Assembly (NCBI GenBank): GCA_049724395.1
Contig: JAUGWO010000073.1
Coordinates: 1-57,749, forward strand
Direction: 5' to 3'
DNA length: 57,749 bases
From: Spongospora subterranea f. sp. subterranea
Taxonomy: Eukaryota; Endomyxa: Phytomyxea; Phytomyxea; Plasmodiophorida
Shown: one piece after another, positions 1-13,288 of the stretch
How the letters are laid out: the number at the start of each line of letters is the position of its first letter
Numbering within the stretch: position 1 is the stretch's first letter
Notes under the pieces: model-generated
The model's database searches: none
Told to the model about the DNA's origin: nothing
The model's input: only the letters and a program-made list of their open reading frames with translations
Position numbers and translations under genes: made by a program

Positions 1-38
1 CGACAACTGGATTTTGTGCCATGATCCGATTCATCATA

Positions 39-780
39 ATTCTTGTTTTTTCGTTCGGGATAGGACTGCAGTGACAATATTTTATCTGACACATCCAGGA
101 TCATTGGCTGAAGCTGCGTCGTTGTTCGGTATGAGCAAAGCGACTGCTTTGCGTTCCGTGACGCAAGTCGTTGCTATTTTGATCAGCATCATGCCTTCCG
201 TAATCCGACTTCCCGAAACTGCCGAAAAGTGGAACAACTTGCCTCAGGGATGGAAAAGATCTGTGGATTCCCCAACTGTGTGCTGTCCGTTGATGGATGT
301 CTGTTTCAAATCGAGCGGCCACATGACTACGAGGGTTGGTACTGTAGGAAAGGTTATCCAGCCCTTAATGTCCAGATGGTTGTTGATCACAGAGGCAAGC
401 TTCGATCTTTCGATATTCGACCTGGATCGGCGAACGACAAGGCAATGTTTAACTATTCCGAGTTTGGGTCTACTATTGATTCAGTCGTACCAAAAGGGAA
501 GCACGTTGTTGCCGATGCTGGCTATAAGGCAACCGTTTCTGTCATGGTTCCTTATCCTGTTGAAGAAGTTATGAAACCGGAGGTTCCCACTTTTCGGCAG
601 TTTCGGGAAGTCGGATTACGGAAGGCATGATGCTGATCAAAATAGCAACGACTTGCTTCACGGAACGCAAAGCAGTCGCTTTGCTCATACCGAACAACGA
701 CGCAGCTTTAGCCAATGATCCTGGATGTGTCAGATAAAACATTGTCACTGCAGTCCTATCCCGAACGAAAAAACAAGAAT
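39..780. repeat. 194-bp inverted repeat with 354-bp spacer
   Basis: Bases 39-232 and 587-780 are reverse complements of equal length with no indels and, by eye, three mismatches (about 98.5% identity). The arms contain the start of the Harbinger transposase and the spacer contains its catalytic core. A transcript across the region would form a long hairpin. The near identity points to a recent inverted duplication. Confidence 0.9.
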
Positions 781-862
781 GTCTGCGGTATGTTCGGACA
801 AAAATCTGCCTCAATCTTGAGAAAGTGCGAAAATCGGACTACTAATTCTGAACAGAGGGAGT
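39..862 (+). mobile_element. PIF/Harbinger-type DNA transposon fragment
   Basis: A DDE endonuclease of the PIF/Harbinger (DDE_Tnp_4) class, which would cut and paste its own element. The first part (about 60-230) encodes a helix-turn-helix-like segment (LAEAASLFGMSKATALRSV). A second frame from about 235 to 570 carries the catalytic core: VDG with the first Asp, then the RKG-Y-P-A-L-N-V-Q strand, SANDKAMF with a second Asp, and VVADAGYK. The two parts are in different frames, so the copy is broken by at least one frameshift near 230. The last third of the protein is absent: at 587 the sequence turns into an inverted copy of 39-232. At 846-862 the sequence GAACAGAGGGAGTA matches the terminal repeat of Stowaway/mariner-like elements, so another element end lies here. 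Confidence 0.8.
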
Positions 863-892
863 ACTTACTTTTAATTGTAGGGGGTATCAAAA

Positions 893-1057
893 GTTAAAAT
901 ATTCCACAGAGTTGAAAACGTTTCCTATTTTACAACGCTTTATAATGGCTGATTTTGTGCAGTTTCAAAGGGTTTTTGCGAAAGGGGTGTCAGATTTGCG
1001 TCAGGTCACTGAGTTCACCGAACGCCTTGTCGGTGAAACCCTGATGATATGGCAATA
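893..1057 (+). other. Multicopy coding-like module, copy 1
   Basis: An open stretch reading KYSTELKTF, then ADFVQFQRVFAKGVS and on to a stop near 1057. The same module occurs on the minus strand at 46900-47003 (YSTELKTF, ADFAEFETVLAKGVS). The differences are mostly substitutions that keep the frame, which suggests the module is or was protein-coding. It sits beside transposon ends in both places, so it is probably part of a mobile element. I do not recognise the protein. Confidence 0.5.
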
Positions 1058-1068
1058 AGGGTTGGGTT

Positions 1069-1329
1069 GTGCGACATGGAAGGGGCACACAGACCCAACG
1101 CGTGTCGGTACGAATGACGGCCTACGAAAAAGACATGATAATTATGTGGCTGCTGGACAAGTGCAACTTCGACCTGATTAACGGCGGCAATTCTGGGCCT
1201 CTCCAAGTGGGCAAGGCAGTCAGGAAAACGACCGCGTACAGCAGTCTCGCTGCCTTCATCAACAGCACGCGAAACGAGGTACAATTCATACCTAACTTCA
1301 TTCAAATCGGCAAAACGCGGATCGACTAA
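1069..1329 (+). pseudogene. Transposon-type N-terminal DNA-binding module, remnant
   Basis: An open frame with the pattern TAYEKDMIIMWLL, then CNFDLINGG and KTTAYSSLAAFIN. This layout (a short helix, a 'NF-x-LI-G' stretch, then a K-x-x-AY-x-x-LA-x-x-IN helix) resembles the N-terminal homeodomain-like module of several fungal and protist DNA transposons. No catalytic domain follows. The assignment rests on pattern memory only, and the family is not fixed. Confidence 0.35.
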
Positions 1330-1344
1330 TCAGACGGGCTGGGT

Positions 1345-1550
1345 AGGACCGATTTCCATGATCTGTTGGTGATTCTGAGAAAATAATTCCGTACGTTCAA
1401 ATCTGAATCCGATTGAAATTTCTGTCAAGGACATGTATTGCAAAGCCCCACTGATTGAACACGAATTTTTGTAGCGATCTCGCAGCTTCTACATAGGTTG
1501 GGATATCGTGGAATAGAAAGTAAGTAAAAACGAAGCACCGAAGGAATAAT
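1345..1550 (+). repeat. Dispersed about 200-bp repeat, copy A
   Basis: This segment is repeated in the same orientation at 6990-7190. Both copies share GACATGTATTGCAAAGCC, TTTCCATGATCTGTTG, GGATATCGTGGAATA and GAAGCACCGAAG in the same order, at roughly 80% identity overall. Copy A lies just before the ankyrin gene and copy B just before the gypsy pol fossil, so this is a dispersed noncoding element rather than part of either gene. Confidence 0.8.
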
Positions 1551-1922
1551 GATTGTGCTGGGACAAATCGGGCACTGAACTAGGTGATCTGGTTCCAGGG
1601 AATCAGGATGAATATCTACGGTCTGTCCAGGCCATTTCTACACAGGTCAGTGGATTGTTAATTGGTCGAGTCTCCAGACCCTCAAGTATAGACCCACTTG
1701 ACCATACTCTATCTAGTGTCCAGTTGTATTTGATATCTCGTCTGTTACAGTAATAATGTGACAGACGATATAATTATAGCCCCTGTACTGTATTATATCA
1801 CAGTCTGGTGATCTATATCACAATCATTAGAAGTAATTGGTCATTATTGTGATATCATTATGACAGGAACAGGTATTGCAGAGATTGTGATGATCATGAT
1901 GATATTGAGGTCGGGGGTCTCA

Positions 1923-4900
1923 ATGATTGTCCAAACATCACAAGATGTCTTACATACTGCATTAAAAAACGGGTCCATATCGAGTAATTATGTTGAGTTA
2001 TGCTGTAAATGACTAATCGGATTATCTAGAGATGAAATAGCTGAGAAATTGGCTTATGAGATTGAGGAGGAGTTCATTAATCGCCCCTATACAATTCCAC
2101 TCAGCTATAGTATGTGGGGACATTGGATCGGAATGGTTTGAACATTGTAGGGGGACTGATACAATATTACACTAATTAAAAACATCACAGGGTAGTTCAT
2201 TCGACACTTCGCACCACAACTATCAATATGGCACTTTATTACAACCGGTAAACTAAAGGTGACAAAGGCTCTGTTTTCCAGGTCATTTAACGTCAATAGG
2301 GAAAATGTCGCCAACATTATAATAGACAGAGGGGCCAATCTATTGTTAACGGATCAATATGGGAATACTCCATTGCACATCGCCGCTTTTCGGGGCCTGT
2401 ATTATATTCCTCATCACATGGTATCACATCTTATCTCAAACGTCTATAGAAATATCGCCGTCATTAAGATCTTGGACAAGATCAAAATGTTGAAACCACA
2501 AGTTATTGATATCAAGAACTCGGCTGGTGATACCCCACTCCACATGGCAGTTCGTTATAATCGGTTGGTCGTATATACTGTTTGATTTTGATCTCCTGTC
2601 AATGATTTCTACCGGTTTATAGGACCTTGATTGTCAAGAGTCTGTTGGACAGAGGGGCCGATCCCATGATTGCTGACAGATATGGGAATACGCCATTGCA
2701 CCTTGCAGTAAAGAATAACCTGTAAACTGCTCTAATCTGTTTATTTGTATATCGAACACATCTGATTGAGATCTCACAGGAGTGAAGAGATCATTATAAA
2801 TATAATTGATGCGGCGAGGCGAAAAAAAACGGTCGATATTCTGGACCAGAATGGGAAGACGGAACCTTCTGTGGGTTCAAGTGGCAGAATAACTCATAAT
2901 GACCTGTATAGTGTTAACCGGTCTGTCGAAATCATTGAAGTCGCTGATTTGATCTCACAGGAGTCCATGTGCCCATCATGGGGCGACATCGGATATAATC
3001 AAAATCAGGAACGATTATTGGGGGAAACTGCTATCTTTCAACTTATTGGTCATAGGTTCCGTTTTCCTAGTCACAGATCTTCTGTTTGGGGCCGATTCAT
3101 CTATTTGCGCCATCACATTACAATGACGTCTGCATTGTATTCGCTCACATCTCACCAAATATCAAAGGTAATTGGTTCTGATTTGCAAAGGACCGATCAT
3201 TCTGTTGACTTCCAATTTCCATACCAAAATGTAAAGTTTCACATCTGGTTATTTCAAGATTCTGTTGGACAACGGGGCCGATCCCTCTATAACGGATATT
3301 GGGAATAATTATGGCCCACTCACCAATCATCAAAGCCTTACAATGTATCACAGGACAGACTATCATTCTCTCATGCATACAACATATGAATGTCAACCAC
3401 CGGAACAACAATGGGTCCACACTGCTCCATGGCTGTAAAGTATGAACGGTTGGTCGTTAATTTGTTCTTTGACACATTCAGCGCCTTTCAAAACGGTATT
3501 CAGGGGAGTTGTGGTCAAGGATCCGTGGACATAGGGGCCGATCCCTCTATGCGGATAATTATGGGAACACTCTATTTCATATCAATATCCCATCTGCATT
3601 GTAAATGCACCAAATCTCACCAATCATCAAGAGGTTTCACTGATGTGCTCACAGGACAGACGAATTCATTCTCTCATGCATACAACATTTTTCATATCGG
3701 ACGACGAATTCTTACGTGGTCCAAGGAAATCAAAGGTCCGCTTCCACAAATGTCAACCACCGGAACCACCTAGGGGCAACACTCCTCCAAACTGCTATAA
3801 AATGTAAACGGTTGGTCGTAATTTTGTTCCTTGATACAGATCAGCGCCACAAGAAAACGGGTAATTTAGGGAGGTTGTGGTCAAGTATCTGTTGGATAGA
3901 GGGGCCAATCCCATTATTGCTGATGCCCAAGGCCAAACAGCACTGCACCTCGCAATAAAGCATGGCCTGTATACTGCACTGATATTTCAATGTACCATGA
4001 ATTCTGATTGAAGTTTCACAGAAGTCAGCAGATCGTCATTCATATCATTCGTGCGGGGAGGCCAAAACCATCTCACCTTCTGCTCCAAAGTGGCATGACG
4101 GAACGCTTCTATGCGAGTATAATTCACAGATTGATTCGTGGCCTGTATATGCCTAATGTGAATCCAGCACATTAAGTGGCTGATTCAATCTCACAGAAAC
4201 AAAGACCTTGTTATTGAAGTACTTAATCTGTCATGCGATGGAATAATCAATTTGCGGGACCAGGACGGGCGAACTGCTCTTTTTATGGCAGCTGAGCGTA
4301 GGTTGGTTAAATTTACTGTCTACGTCTCATCAGCTCTTTCAGCTTTTTTCTTATTAATAGTGCTGAGATCGCTCAAATTCTTTTGGAAAATGGTGCCGAT
4401 CCCACCATAAAGAATAGGTATAACCTATGGCCAAGTTTACGACAACGTCATGTAAATTGATTAAATCTCACAATTTCAAATTATCCCTGAGGTGAACACA
4501 GGACCGACGAAAACTTCATCTCAATGATACAGAACGTTGATGTCAACCACCGATACCGTGATGGGTCCACAATTCTCCATCTTGCTATTAGGCTTCATCG
4601 GTTGGACTTGATTTGCGTTGGACTCTGAGCAGCCCTTCAATTCAACTGATTTGTTAGTGAAGTGGTGGTCAAGTATCTGTTGGATAAAGGCGCCAATCCT
4701 GCTATTGCTGATAATTCTGGAAATACAGCACTGCATCGTGGAATAATCTGTGGCGTGTATGCTGTTCAATTGCTATTACTATGGTATCTGATTGGAATCT
4801 CACAGAAAAAAGCAGATACTCGTTCATATATTTGATGCGGCGCGGCCCAAGGCGGTCGATATTCTGGGTTCGAATGGATTCACCCAAATTTCTGGGTGTT

Positions 4901-6084
4901 TGAAAGGAGAAGGGAATCATGATGATAGGTTTCCGCTCAAATGTGGATCTAGCACATTCAAGCCACTGAATTCATCGCATAGACGGATTGGCGCCTGCGA
5001 AATAATCAATCTGAGGAACCATCAGGGTCAAACTGCTCTCTTAATAGCATTTCGTTTTTCGCAGTTGGCAAAGTTTACTGTCTGGATGTGAACCGTCAAT
5101 AATGGGGTTTTGTCGCAGTCACCAAATCGGCCAACTTTTGTTGGAAAAAGGTGCTGACCCGCACTTAGCGGATAATTTTGGGAACACACTCTTGCATTTC
5201 AATATGTTTGGGTTCATGTAAATTGCTCAATCTGCATCAATTATTCAAACATGATTAAAATTGCTCACAGGACAGACGAATTCATTATTTCGATCATTAG
5301 AAACCATGGATATCAACCACCACAACAGTGATGGCAACATTTTTCTCCATAAAGCTGTTATAAATAATAGGTCGGTCTTATTTTCGTAATTGACACTGAT
5401 CATCATCTCAATAAAAATGATTTGTTAGGGAAAACGTTATCAAGGAATTGTTGGATAGAGGCGCCAATCCCAAGGCTCTTAAATATTACAAGGATACAGT
5501 TCTGCACCGTGCAGTAAAGCATAACCTGTATACTGATCGAGTTTCATATATTGTCAAATGATCTGATTTATATTTCACAGTAGTGAGCAGATCGTAATCG
5601 ATATAATTGAAGCAAAGGCTTTCCGTCAAGTGTGGCAGAATAACCTGAAGAGACGGTGTGGGTTCTTTGGTGGATTGTTGAGTCTTTGTGGCCGGTACAT
5701 GTTCACACATATGTCTAAAACATCGAAATCGCTGAATTGATCTCATAGAAAACTGAAAGACAGTTTCTTTGGAACGTGGGACCAACGACTACTTAACATC
5801 CAAAACAAGTCTGGCAAAACTGCTCTACATTTGGCAGTTTTGCAACAGCGGTTGGGCAAATCAGGCCTGATCAACCACCTTTGACTGATTGACTAATCTG
5901 GCTAAATTGCAGGGTCGATCTGGTTCGGGTTTTTCTGAAAAAAGGCGCCTCCCGCACCATCAAGTCTGATGGGGAGACAGCGCTTGAGTTGGCTATTAAG
6001 AAGAAGAGGGCAAACAGTACACCAATCGCCGCCACAATTGTTGAACTTTTGCAAAGCAAAACTTCCATCAACCAAAGACCTTGA
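1923..6084 (+). CDS. Ankyrin-repeat protein, many short introns
   Basis: A multi-exon ankyrin-repeat gene. Ankyrin repeats are protein-binding scaffolds; the partner is unknown. Most exons are about 100 nt and encode about one repeat, for example the exons with DRGANLLLTDQYGNTPLHIA (2280-2395), DRGADPMIADRYGNTPLHLA (2630-2720), DRGANPIIADAQGQTALHLA (3870-3965) and ENGADPTIKNRY (4365-4420). The last exon begins near 5914 with VDLVRVFLKKGAS and stops at 6084. Introns are 45-60 nt and commonly end in CTCACAG after a CTGATT-like branch sequence. The likely start is ATG 1923 (MIVQTSQDVLHTALKNG), spliced in phase to DEIAEKLAYEIEEEF near 2032. Several central repeats (about 2870-3800 and 5330-5560) are degenerate in every frame I tried, so the gene may be partly decayed or my exon model is incomplete there. 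Confidence 0.65.
2630..5912 (+). repeat. Higher-order tandem block, about 780 bp, in the ankyrin gene
   Basis: The exons recur in a fixed order. A is the KYLLDRGANP exon, B starts with SEQIVIHII, D contains INLRDQDG, E contains ILLENGADP and F starts with RTDEFIISII. B exons begin near 2780, 4020, 4800 and 5582; F exons near 3353, 4503 and 5275; A exons near 2630, 3870, 4660 and 5430. The spacing is about 770-790 bp except for one expanded unit of about 1,240 bp. Introns are copied along with exons, so the array grew by segmental tandem duplication. Confidence 0.7.
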
Positions 6085-6989
6085 ACTGCATTGTATAAAA
6101 CTGCCGCTCTTTAGACAGGTTTTACTCGGACCACGTTGGATAACAGTAGATTTCGGTTTGTCGCCAAACACATATTGCGAGGTCGCCAGCGGTTTCGATC
6201 TGCGTGATTCGGTCAAGACGTAATCGCTCTATCACGTTGATCATCAGCATCGCACATAAGACCACAAGTCTAAAACATCAGCAGTTTTACCGCATTCTCA
6301 AATCAGACACCTTTTTCAAATCAACATCGCTATAATCTTTAGGTGGTAAATCGCAAACCATTGCTTGATTGACTCAACACGATGCGCTCGGAAACTTGGC
6401 CTGTTCTTGCATGTGCACGATGAGTAATTCTTGGTGAATTTGGTGGGAATATCATCTCAAATTGGATACGGTGCACAGTTTCATTGTTTCAGGAGGCGCA
6501 TTCAACTTGACCAACCATCATCATTGCTGTGTCATACCTCGTTCACAAATACGATGCCATCTGTGTTAACAAACACTTTCTCCCTATCAACTCTATTCTT
6601 CAGTGTACTGGTTTGTCTCTTGTGCCGCTGAATTTCGCTCAGTTCGAAATGGAGGTCTCATTGGTACTGGTAAAACTTGGAGTATCAGATTAATTACTTT
6701 CAATGGCACCGCGGTTAAGAGAGTTCACCGTGATAAAATTAGAGCAGATGATTGAATGTGCCGATTTCCAGAATTATGAGCCTGGATTCGGGTGACAATA
6801 CACGCGCGCAATCGATGGCGATTTGTAGACAACAAAAGCGAACTAACAAGAAAACAAACATGCAGTATAGACGGGTCGCGTTCGCCTCATCATTTCGATT
6901 GGTTTCCAATATTTGACGGTTGACCAAGGTGGTTGGTTGTATATGAAATTAATGATATTTACTTCATTTGTTTGCCAGGCAACTTGTTT
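6085..6989. other. No recognisable gene
   Basis: Moderately AT-rich sequence between the ankyrin gene and a dispersed repeat. No open frame here has domain-like content, and no RNA gene or terminal repeat was recognised. Confidence 0.5.
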
Positions 6990-7190
6990 GGACCGTTTTC
7001 CATGATCTGTTGATGCTTCTGAGAACAAAAGTGTTTGTGACGTTCAAACTACTTTTGATTAAAATTTCTTTCAAGGACATGTATTGCAAAGCCTCACTGA
7101 TTCTACCACAATTTTTGTAGCAATTTTGTAGTTTCTACATAGGTTTGGATATCGTGGAATAAAAAAAAGGTCTAAATGAAGCACCGAAGA
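6990..7190 (+). repeat. Dispersed about 200-bp repeat, copy B
   Basis: Direct repeat of 1345-1550 (roughly 80% identical). It abuts the gypsy pol fossil that begins downstream and could be part of the same insertion or an older noncoding element. Confidence 0.8.
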
Positions 7191-7194
7191 AAAG

Positions 7195-8690
7195 ATTCTT
7201 TGTCAAGAACGTATTTTCTTTCCGATGCTTAGCCAGGCCATGGTCTCTTCCCATCTTCAGGGCGCTGAAATCTGTTATACTCTTGATCTCAACAAGGGTT
7301 ATTGGCAGCTTCAAGTTACCGGTGATATCGACGTCCAGGCTTTTCAGACGCCTCTTGGTATTTAGGTGTCGAACCGCCTGATGCAGGGTGAACTCAATGG
7401 TATTCTTCATTTCCAGCAGTCGATGACGACGGCGTTCGACGGTCTGCTTTATCGGTCGCTACTAATCTGGTTAGACGACCTTGGTTACACTAAGGGATAG
7501 CCGGAGAGCCGATGTGTCTCACTCCTTCGAAATCTCGCGCCACTTTCGAGATTTGTCGCCAACAGAATCTCAAACTAAGTGCTTCCAAGACCATACTCTG
7601 GCAGACACATGCTAGATGGTGTGGCAAAATTTATTCCCGAGGCGTTTCCCCAGATCCAATCAAGATTCAATCCCTTGTCGATATGCCGTATCCTCGAACA
7701 GGCAGCGATCTCCTACAGTTTACATTCGCTTGCCAATGGTTCGCTGACTCGATTCCCCGTTTTGAGGAGGTTGTGTCGCTTCTCCGCCATACTCTTGAGG
7801 CTCTACTTAAAGGCCTGTCGAAGCGAACGAAGCGGGCGGCAAGCAGGATCCCAATAACTGATTGGACCGAAAATGACTGTACCGCCTTCGATAACGTTCG
7901 TGCCGCCCTTATTAATGTTATTACCTTGTCGAGCCCTGATCCATCAAAAGTTTTGTATGTTTTTCTCGACGCTAGCCAACGCTACTGGAATATCGTTATC
8001 ACTCAGGTGTCCACTGGTGACGTCGGTCGCCCTTACGGTCTTCAGCGTCACGAACCGGTGGCATTGCACGGCGGCGCCTTCAAAAATTCCGCACTGCATT
8101 GGTCCATGTTAGAAAAGGAGGCTTTCCCTTTGGTCGTGGCCGGTTATAAGTTTCCTTAATTATTGATTCGTGACGATATTGTTCGTGTTGTCACCGACCA
8201 TAGGAATTTGTCAATTTGAAATTCTTACTCGATCCTCTCTCCGTGAAACTTGATTTAAAAATATGTCGTCGACAAGGTGGCTCGATGGCGTCTACGTTCT
8301 AATATCAACTCTATCCGTTATGTTATCGAAGTGATCGGTGGTGACGACAACGATCCGGCCGATATGTTTACTCGTTGGGCTGCTCCAGTTGCTGTAGTCG
8401 CCAATGTGTACGCAGTGTCTCCTCTCCCTCGCGGCGTCGTTTACCCCCATGGTCCGCCGTCGGAGACCGTCATTGCCGAATCGCAAAATAGATACTTCTC
8501 AACCGTTGCTCAGGTTGAGGAAGGTGGCCGTATTTTCCAGCGAGACGATCGCGGATTTCTTGTTGACCAGAACGGTATTCTGCTCGTTCCTGGCGACGAT
8601 CGCTCTCTCGTCCTTCGCATTCTGTTTACCGTACTTCACAAAAAAATGGTTAACAAAAAAATCACAATATCTCCAAAACTAAGCACATAA
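7195..8690 (+). mobile_element. Ty3/gypsy retrotransposon fossil (pol fragment)
   Basis: Remnant of a Ty3/gypsy-type pol region. Reverse transcriptase core similarity lies at about 7270-7700, RNase H-type similarity at about 7900-8160 and further pol sequence to about 8690. It resembles gypsy families known from oomycetes and related protists. No long terminal repeats were recognised. The copy is broken, with several interruptions, and looks moderately old. Confidence 0.8.
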
Positions 8691-8984
8691 AACATTATTC
8701 GAGATAAGAATTATAGTTGAAAGTATCAACGCCGATAAGAGCGGCCCACAAGTGCAAACAACGTTAGCCAACCCGTCGAACTGTGACAAACGACATGTTC
8801 TCCAGCAATATCGCTCTGACGTGCCGGAGAACATGGCCGGTTGAGACAGCCATTAGACTTATACAAGATCGGCGGTTGACGGACATTGTGTTTCATTTGA
8901 GTGATTGCTTCCCCGTATTTAAGGTGCAACTGTAGTAACTCGTGTTTGACAATTTCTGTATAAGTAGAAGTGCACTTGGGGTTG

Positions 8985-9751
8985 ATGGATCTGGACCATC
9001 TTGTTCGGGCTGTGGTTGCCCCTATTTTCGTTGTGCTCGTGTCCATTCTAATCGCCACCAAGTCGACTAGGCTCGGTAACAAGTCCCGATTCCATCTGCG
9101 ACGAATGCTGTTTCATGTAACTATCGGTAATGATTGTTCAATGTTGATTGTAAATCGTATAGATTGATATTGACCCCAGGCTTAACCTGTGCAGCCGTCG
9201 GACAATATTTTATACCGCCGTTTCTGTGTACTTATGTGCTTACCACCTCCATCATCGTGTTCTACGTTCTGCATCAAATTCGGTTGATTTCGCCTCCATT
9301 TAATGCGCGCTTCAATCGCTTGTTCTCTTTTCTTTTGAGACCATCGGAGTTCGATTCTCTTCCTACTGCGTTTTATTTCTTAATCGGAATGAATATCGCC
9401 ATTACTTTCTTCGATGCCGACATTGCGATTTTGTCAATTCTCTTCTTAGCGATTGGTGATCCAACTGCATCTTTATTTGGAACGTGGCTCGCGTCGGGCG
9501 ATTCCATTCGGTTTTCAAATGGGAAAACGGTCATAGGAGCATTGGCAAACTTCACAGCTTGCTCCATAACTGGAATATTGTATTTACGGTCAACTCATTC
9601 CCAAACCTACATGATATATTCGGTCATTGGTGCATTAGCAGCTAGCTTGAGCGAATTAATTACGCTCCCTGGAGTTGATGATAATTTGGCAATTCCGCTG
9701 ACATCAGCTCTGGCTCTGACGGCGCTCAGAAGGCTGCTCCCTGTGAAATAA
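8985..9751 (+). CDS. CTP-dependent lipid kinase (DGK1/SEC59/phytol kinase superfamily)
   Basis: Exons 8985-9127 and 9181-9751 (53-nt intron) give a 237-aa multipass membrane protein. The family comprises CTP-dependent diacylglycerol kinase (yeast Dgk1), dolichol kinase and phytol kinase, which phosphorylate lipid alcohols at the ER or plastid. Diagnostic features are a basic RFHLRRMLFH segment near residue 40, the cytidylyltransferase-type motif AIGDPTASLFG near residue 145, and FSNGKTVIGA about 15 residues later. About six hydrophobic segments are visible. The length fits Dgk1/VTE5-type proteins better than the longer SEC59 dolichol kinases. The C-terminal LLPVK precedes TAA. Substrate cannot be decided from sequence alone. 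Confidence 0.8.
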
Positions 9752-10883
9752 TACAACTGAACATTGTCATGAATCTCGTGGAAAACGACGAATTGTGGCC
9801 TTTTGACTCGGCTTAGCTGTTCTGTAAACGTTTGTCATCTCCATGTTACGAGCGTAGATTGGATTATTTTTTCCTTGAAAACCCAATAGATAAAAATATC
9901 CATCGTCTGCCGAAGGCTCTCTCTAGTATTTCAAACCATCTGTGATATCGCTGAGCGCAAGGTGGTGCCATTATTTGCCTCAAGGTTCTGCTGCCAAGAG
10001 AATTACACCTAATTATCGGGCCAAAACTAGCAGCCGACAAGGTTTCCCGTTTCATGCTACGCAATAGACACATATGAGATCGCTTGTGGCAGTGAGTAAA
10101 GACCTTGCGTCATGCCTGCGTTGGACAAGATATTGTCATCCACCCGAGTGTTTGCGCATATTCTTTCATGTCCCCCATAAACGACCTCCTCCTTGTCCTG
10201 TCCAAAACAGGCGCTGAAAAGATGCCTGAGTGATCCTGACAATAGGAAATTTTTCACAAGGAGCAGCTTTCTGAGTGCAGATCGAGCCAAGATCTGATGT
10301 CAGCGGAAGTGTCAGATTTTCATCGACTCTAGGGGATATGAAACCAATTCGCTCAAGCTTGCTGTTAACGCACCAGCGACTGAATCTTTCATATAGATTT
10401 GGAAATGAATGACCTTAAATCAAAATTCCAGGCTATTGAACAAGCTGTGAAGGTTGCCACAGCTACTATGACCGTTTTCCCGTTCGACATCGTATAGAAT
10501 CGACCGTCGCGCGTCACGTTTCACATAACGATACGATACGTTGAAAATGACTTGACACCGTCCCTCTGTGCATAACAACTCGAGATTACGTTAGGTACAC
10601 CACTGGAATAGGTCTAACATGTTCGTAACGAATGAGGCATCGGGTGCCGTTTTCGTCAAACCACGCTCTTTCATTGAGTTTTCAAACCGCAGGTCCAATA
10701 TTTCGAGGCAACAATGCTGGCGAGGCCTGCAAATCCTTTAGCAAACAAATCTGAAGTATTGTGCGTCAAGAAACGACGTTCAAGGAATGCTAGTGGCAGA
10801 TTAAAGGGCAAATAATGCGAATTTCTGTATAGATTAACGCATTCATAATAGAGATATTATTAGGGGAGATAAACACTTGAGAC
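9752..10883. other. No recognisable gene
   Basis: About 1.1 kb between the lipid kinase and the convergent MYST gene. Short minus-strand frames near 9864-10290 have no recognisable domain. It may hold UTRs of the neighbours or a decayed insert. Confidence 0.45.
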
Positions 10884-12394
<1,511 letters not shown>

Positions 12395-12689
12395 TACTGG
12401 CTCTGGCACGTCCTCCAGAAGATTGTTCGGAGATAGTGGTCGGAATTATAGTCATCGGAATTGACCTTTCATGGACAGAATTGGGATACAATAATCACCT
12501 CATGATATAGAGTTCCTCCCGTTCATTGGCCAAGGGGGCTGATAATCCTGGGCAATCTCGTTTTGGGCGTTAATACACCCACCCACTTGAACATACTGAC
12601 CCGCTTCAGCATAACCATTTTGTTAATACATGTCCAATTTCATTCGGCAGTATGCATTTATGGTGCCCGTGAAAAAAAAAGTGCCATTT

Positions 12690-13250
12690 TTATGTGAAGG
12701 AGTATGACGATTGACAATGCCCTCTTCTAGAACAAGAAGGGACAGGACGCAGCTGCAGTTTCTGAAACGGATTGGAATTCGGATCGCAATAAAAACCATC
12801 AATTTGTCCTGAGGTCCGATCAAACACAATATAATAAAAACCGTCACTGAATGTCAGGTCGATGTCAGGGCCGTAGCATTTGGTTAGGATAATGGGTATC
12901 ACGTACATTGTTAATCCACAATCGGTGGCGGTCAGATTCACGAAGTTCGTCTCTTTCCATCTCATATATATGAAACGAGACCGAGCCAAATACCCCCATA
13001 ACTCTTCGCGAGACCGCTTTATCTGATCGATTAGGGAGTTGCTCGGTCCTTCGTTCTCATATTCCACAGATGCTGATGCCAATCGGGGCAATTCTCCAGA
13101 GAACGAGGAAAACTTCTCCCAATGACTAACTAATGCCAGAACTGAACGACCAATGAAAACAACAATGACGACACTGACAATCCGAATCATACGAACTGCC
13201 CCACTTCCGGGTAATAAACGAGGCATTGCGCCCATCAATAATTTCCCCAT
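12690..13250 (-). CDS. Unrecognised single-pass membrane protein
   Basis: A 186-aa open frame from ATG 13250 to TAA 12690. A short basic N-terminus precedes one strong hydrophobic segment (residues about 20-40: IRIVSVVIVVFIG...VLALV), which suggests a signal anchor. The remainder is hydrophilic with paired cysteines (TDCGLTMYV, KCYGPD, FYCDPNS, SCSRRGHC) that could form extracytosolic disulfides. I do not recognise a family. It is transcribed toward the MYST gene, with a gap of about 300 bp. Confidence 0.5.
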   Translation of the reverse strand: MGKLLMGAMPRLLPGSGAVRMIRIVSVVIVVFIGRSVLALVSHWEKFSSFSGELPRLASASVEYENEGPSNSLIDQIKRSREELWGYLARSRFIYMRWKETNFVNLTATDCGLTMYVIPIILTKCYGPDIDLTFSDGFYYIVFDRTSGQIDGFYCDPNSNPFQKLQLRPVPSCSRRGHCQSSYSFT

Positions 13251-13288
13251 CCCAATGGGTCAGTACTTGTGAGTGATGTGTTGATGGA

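Noticed and set aside
8726-9082. Minus-strand 118-codon frame upstream of the lipid kinase
   Set aside because: It overlaps the first exon of the spliced plus-strand kinase and has no family-like content.
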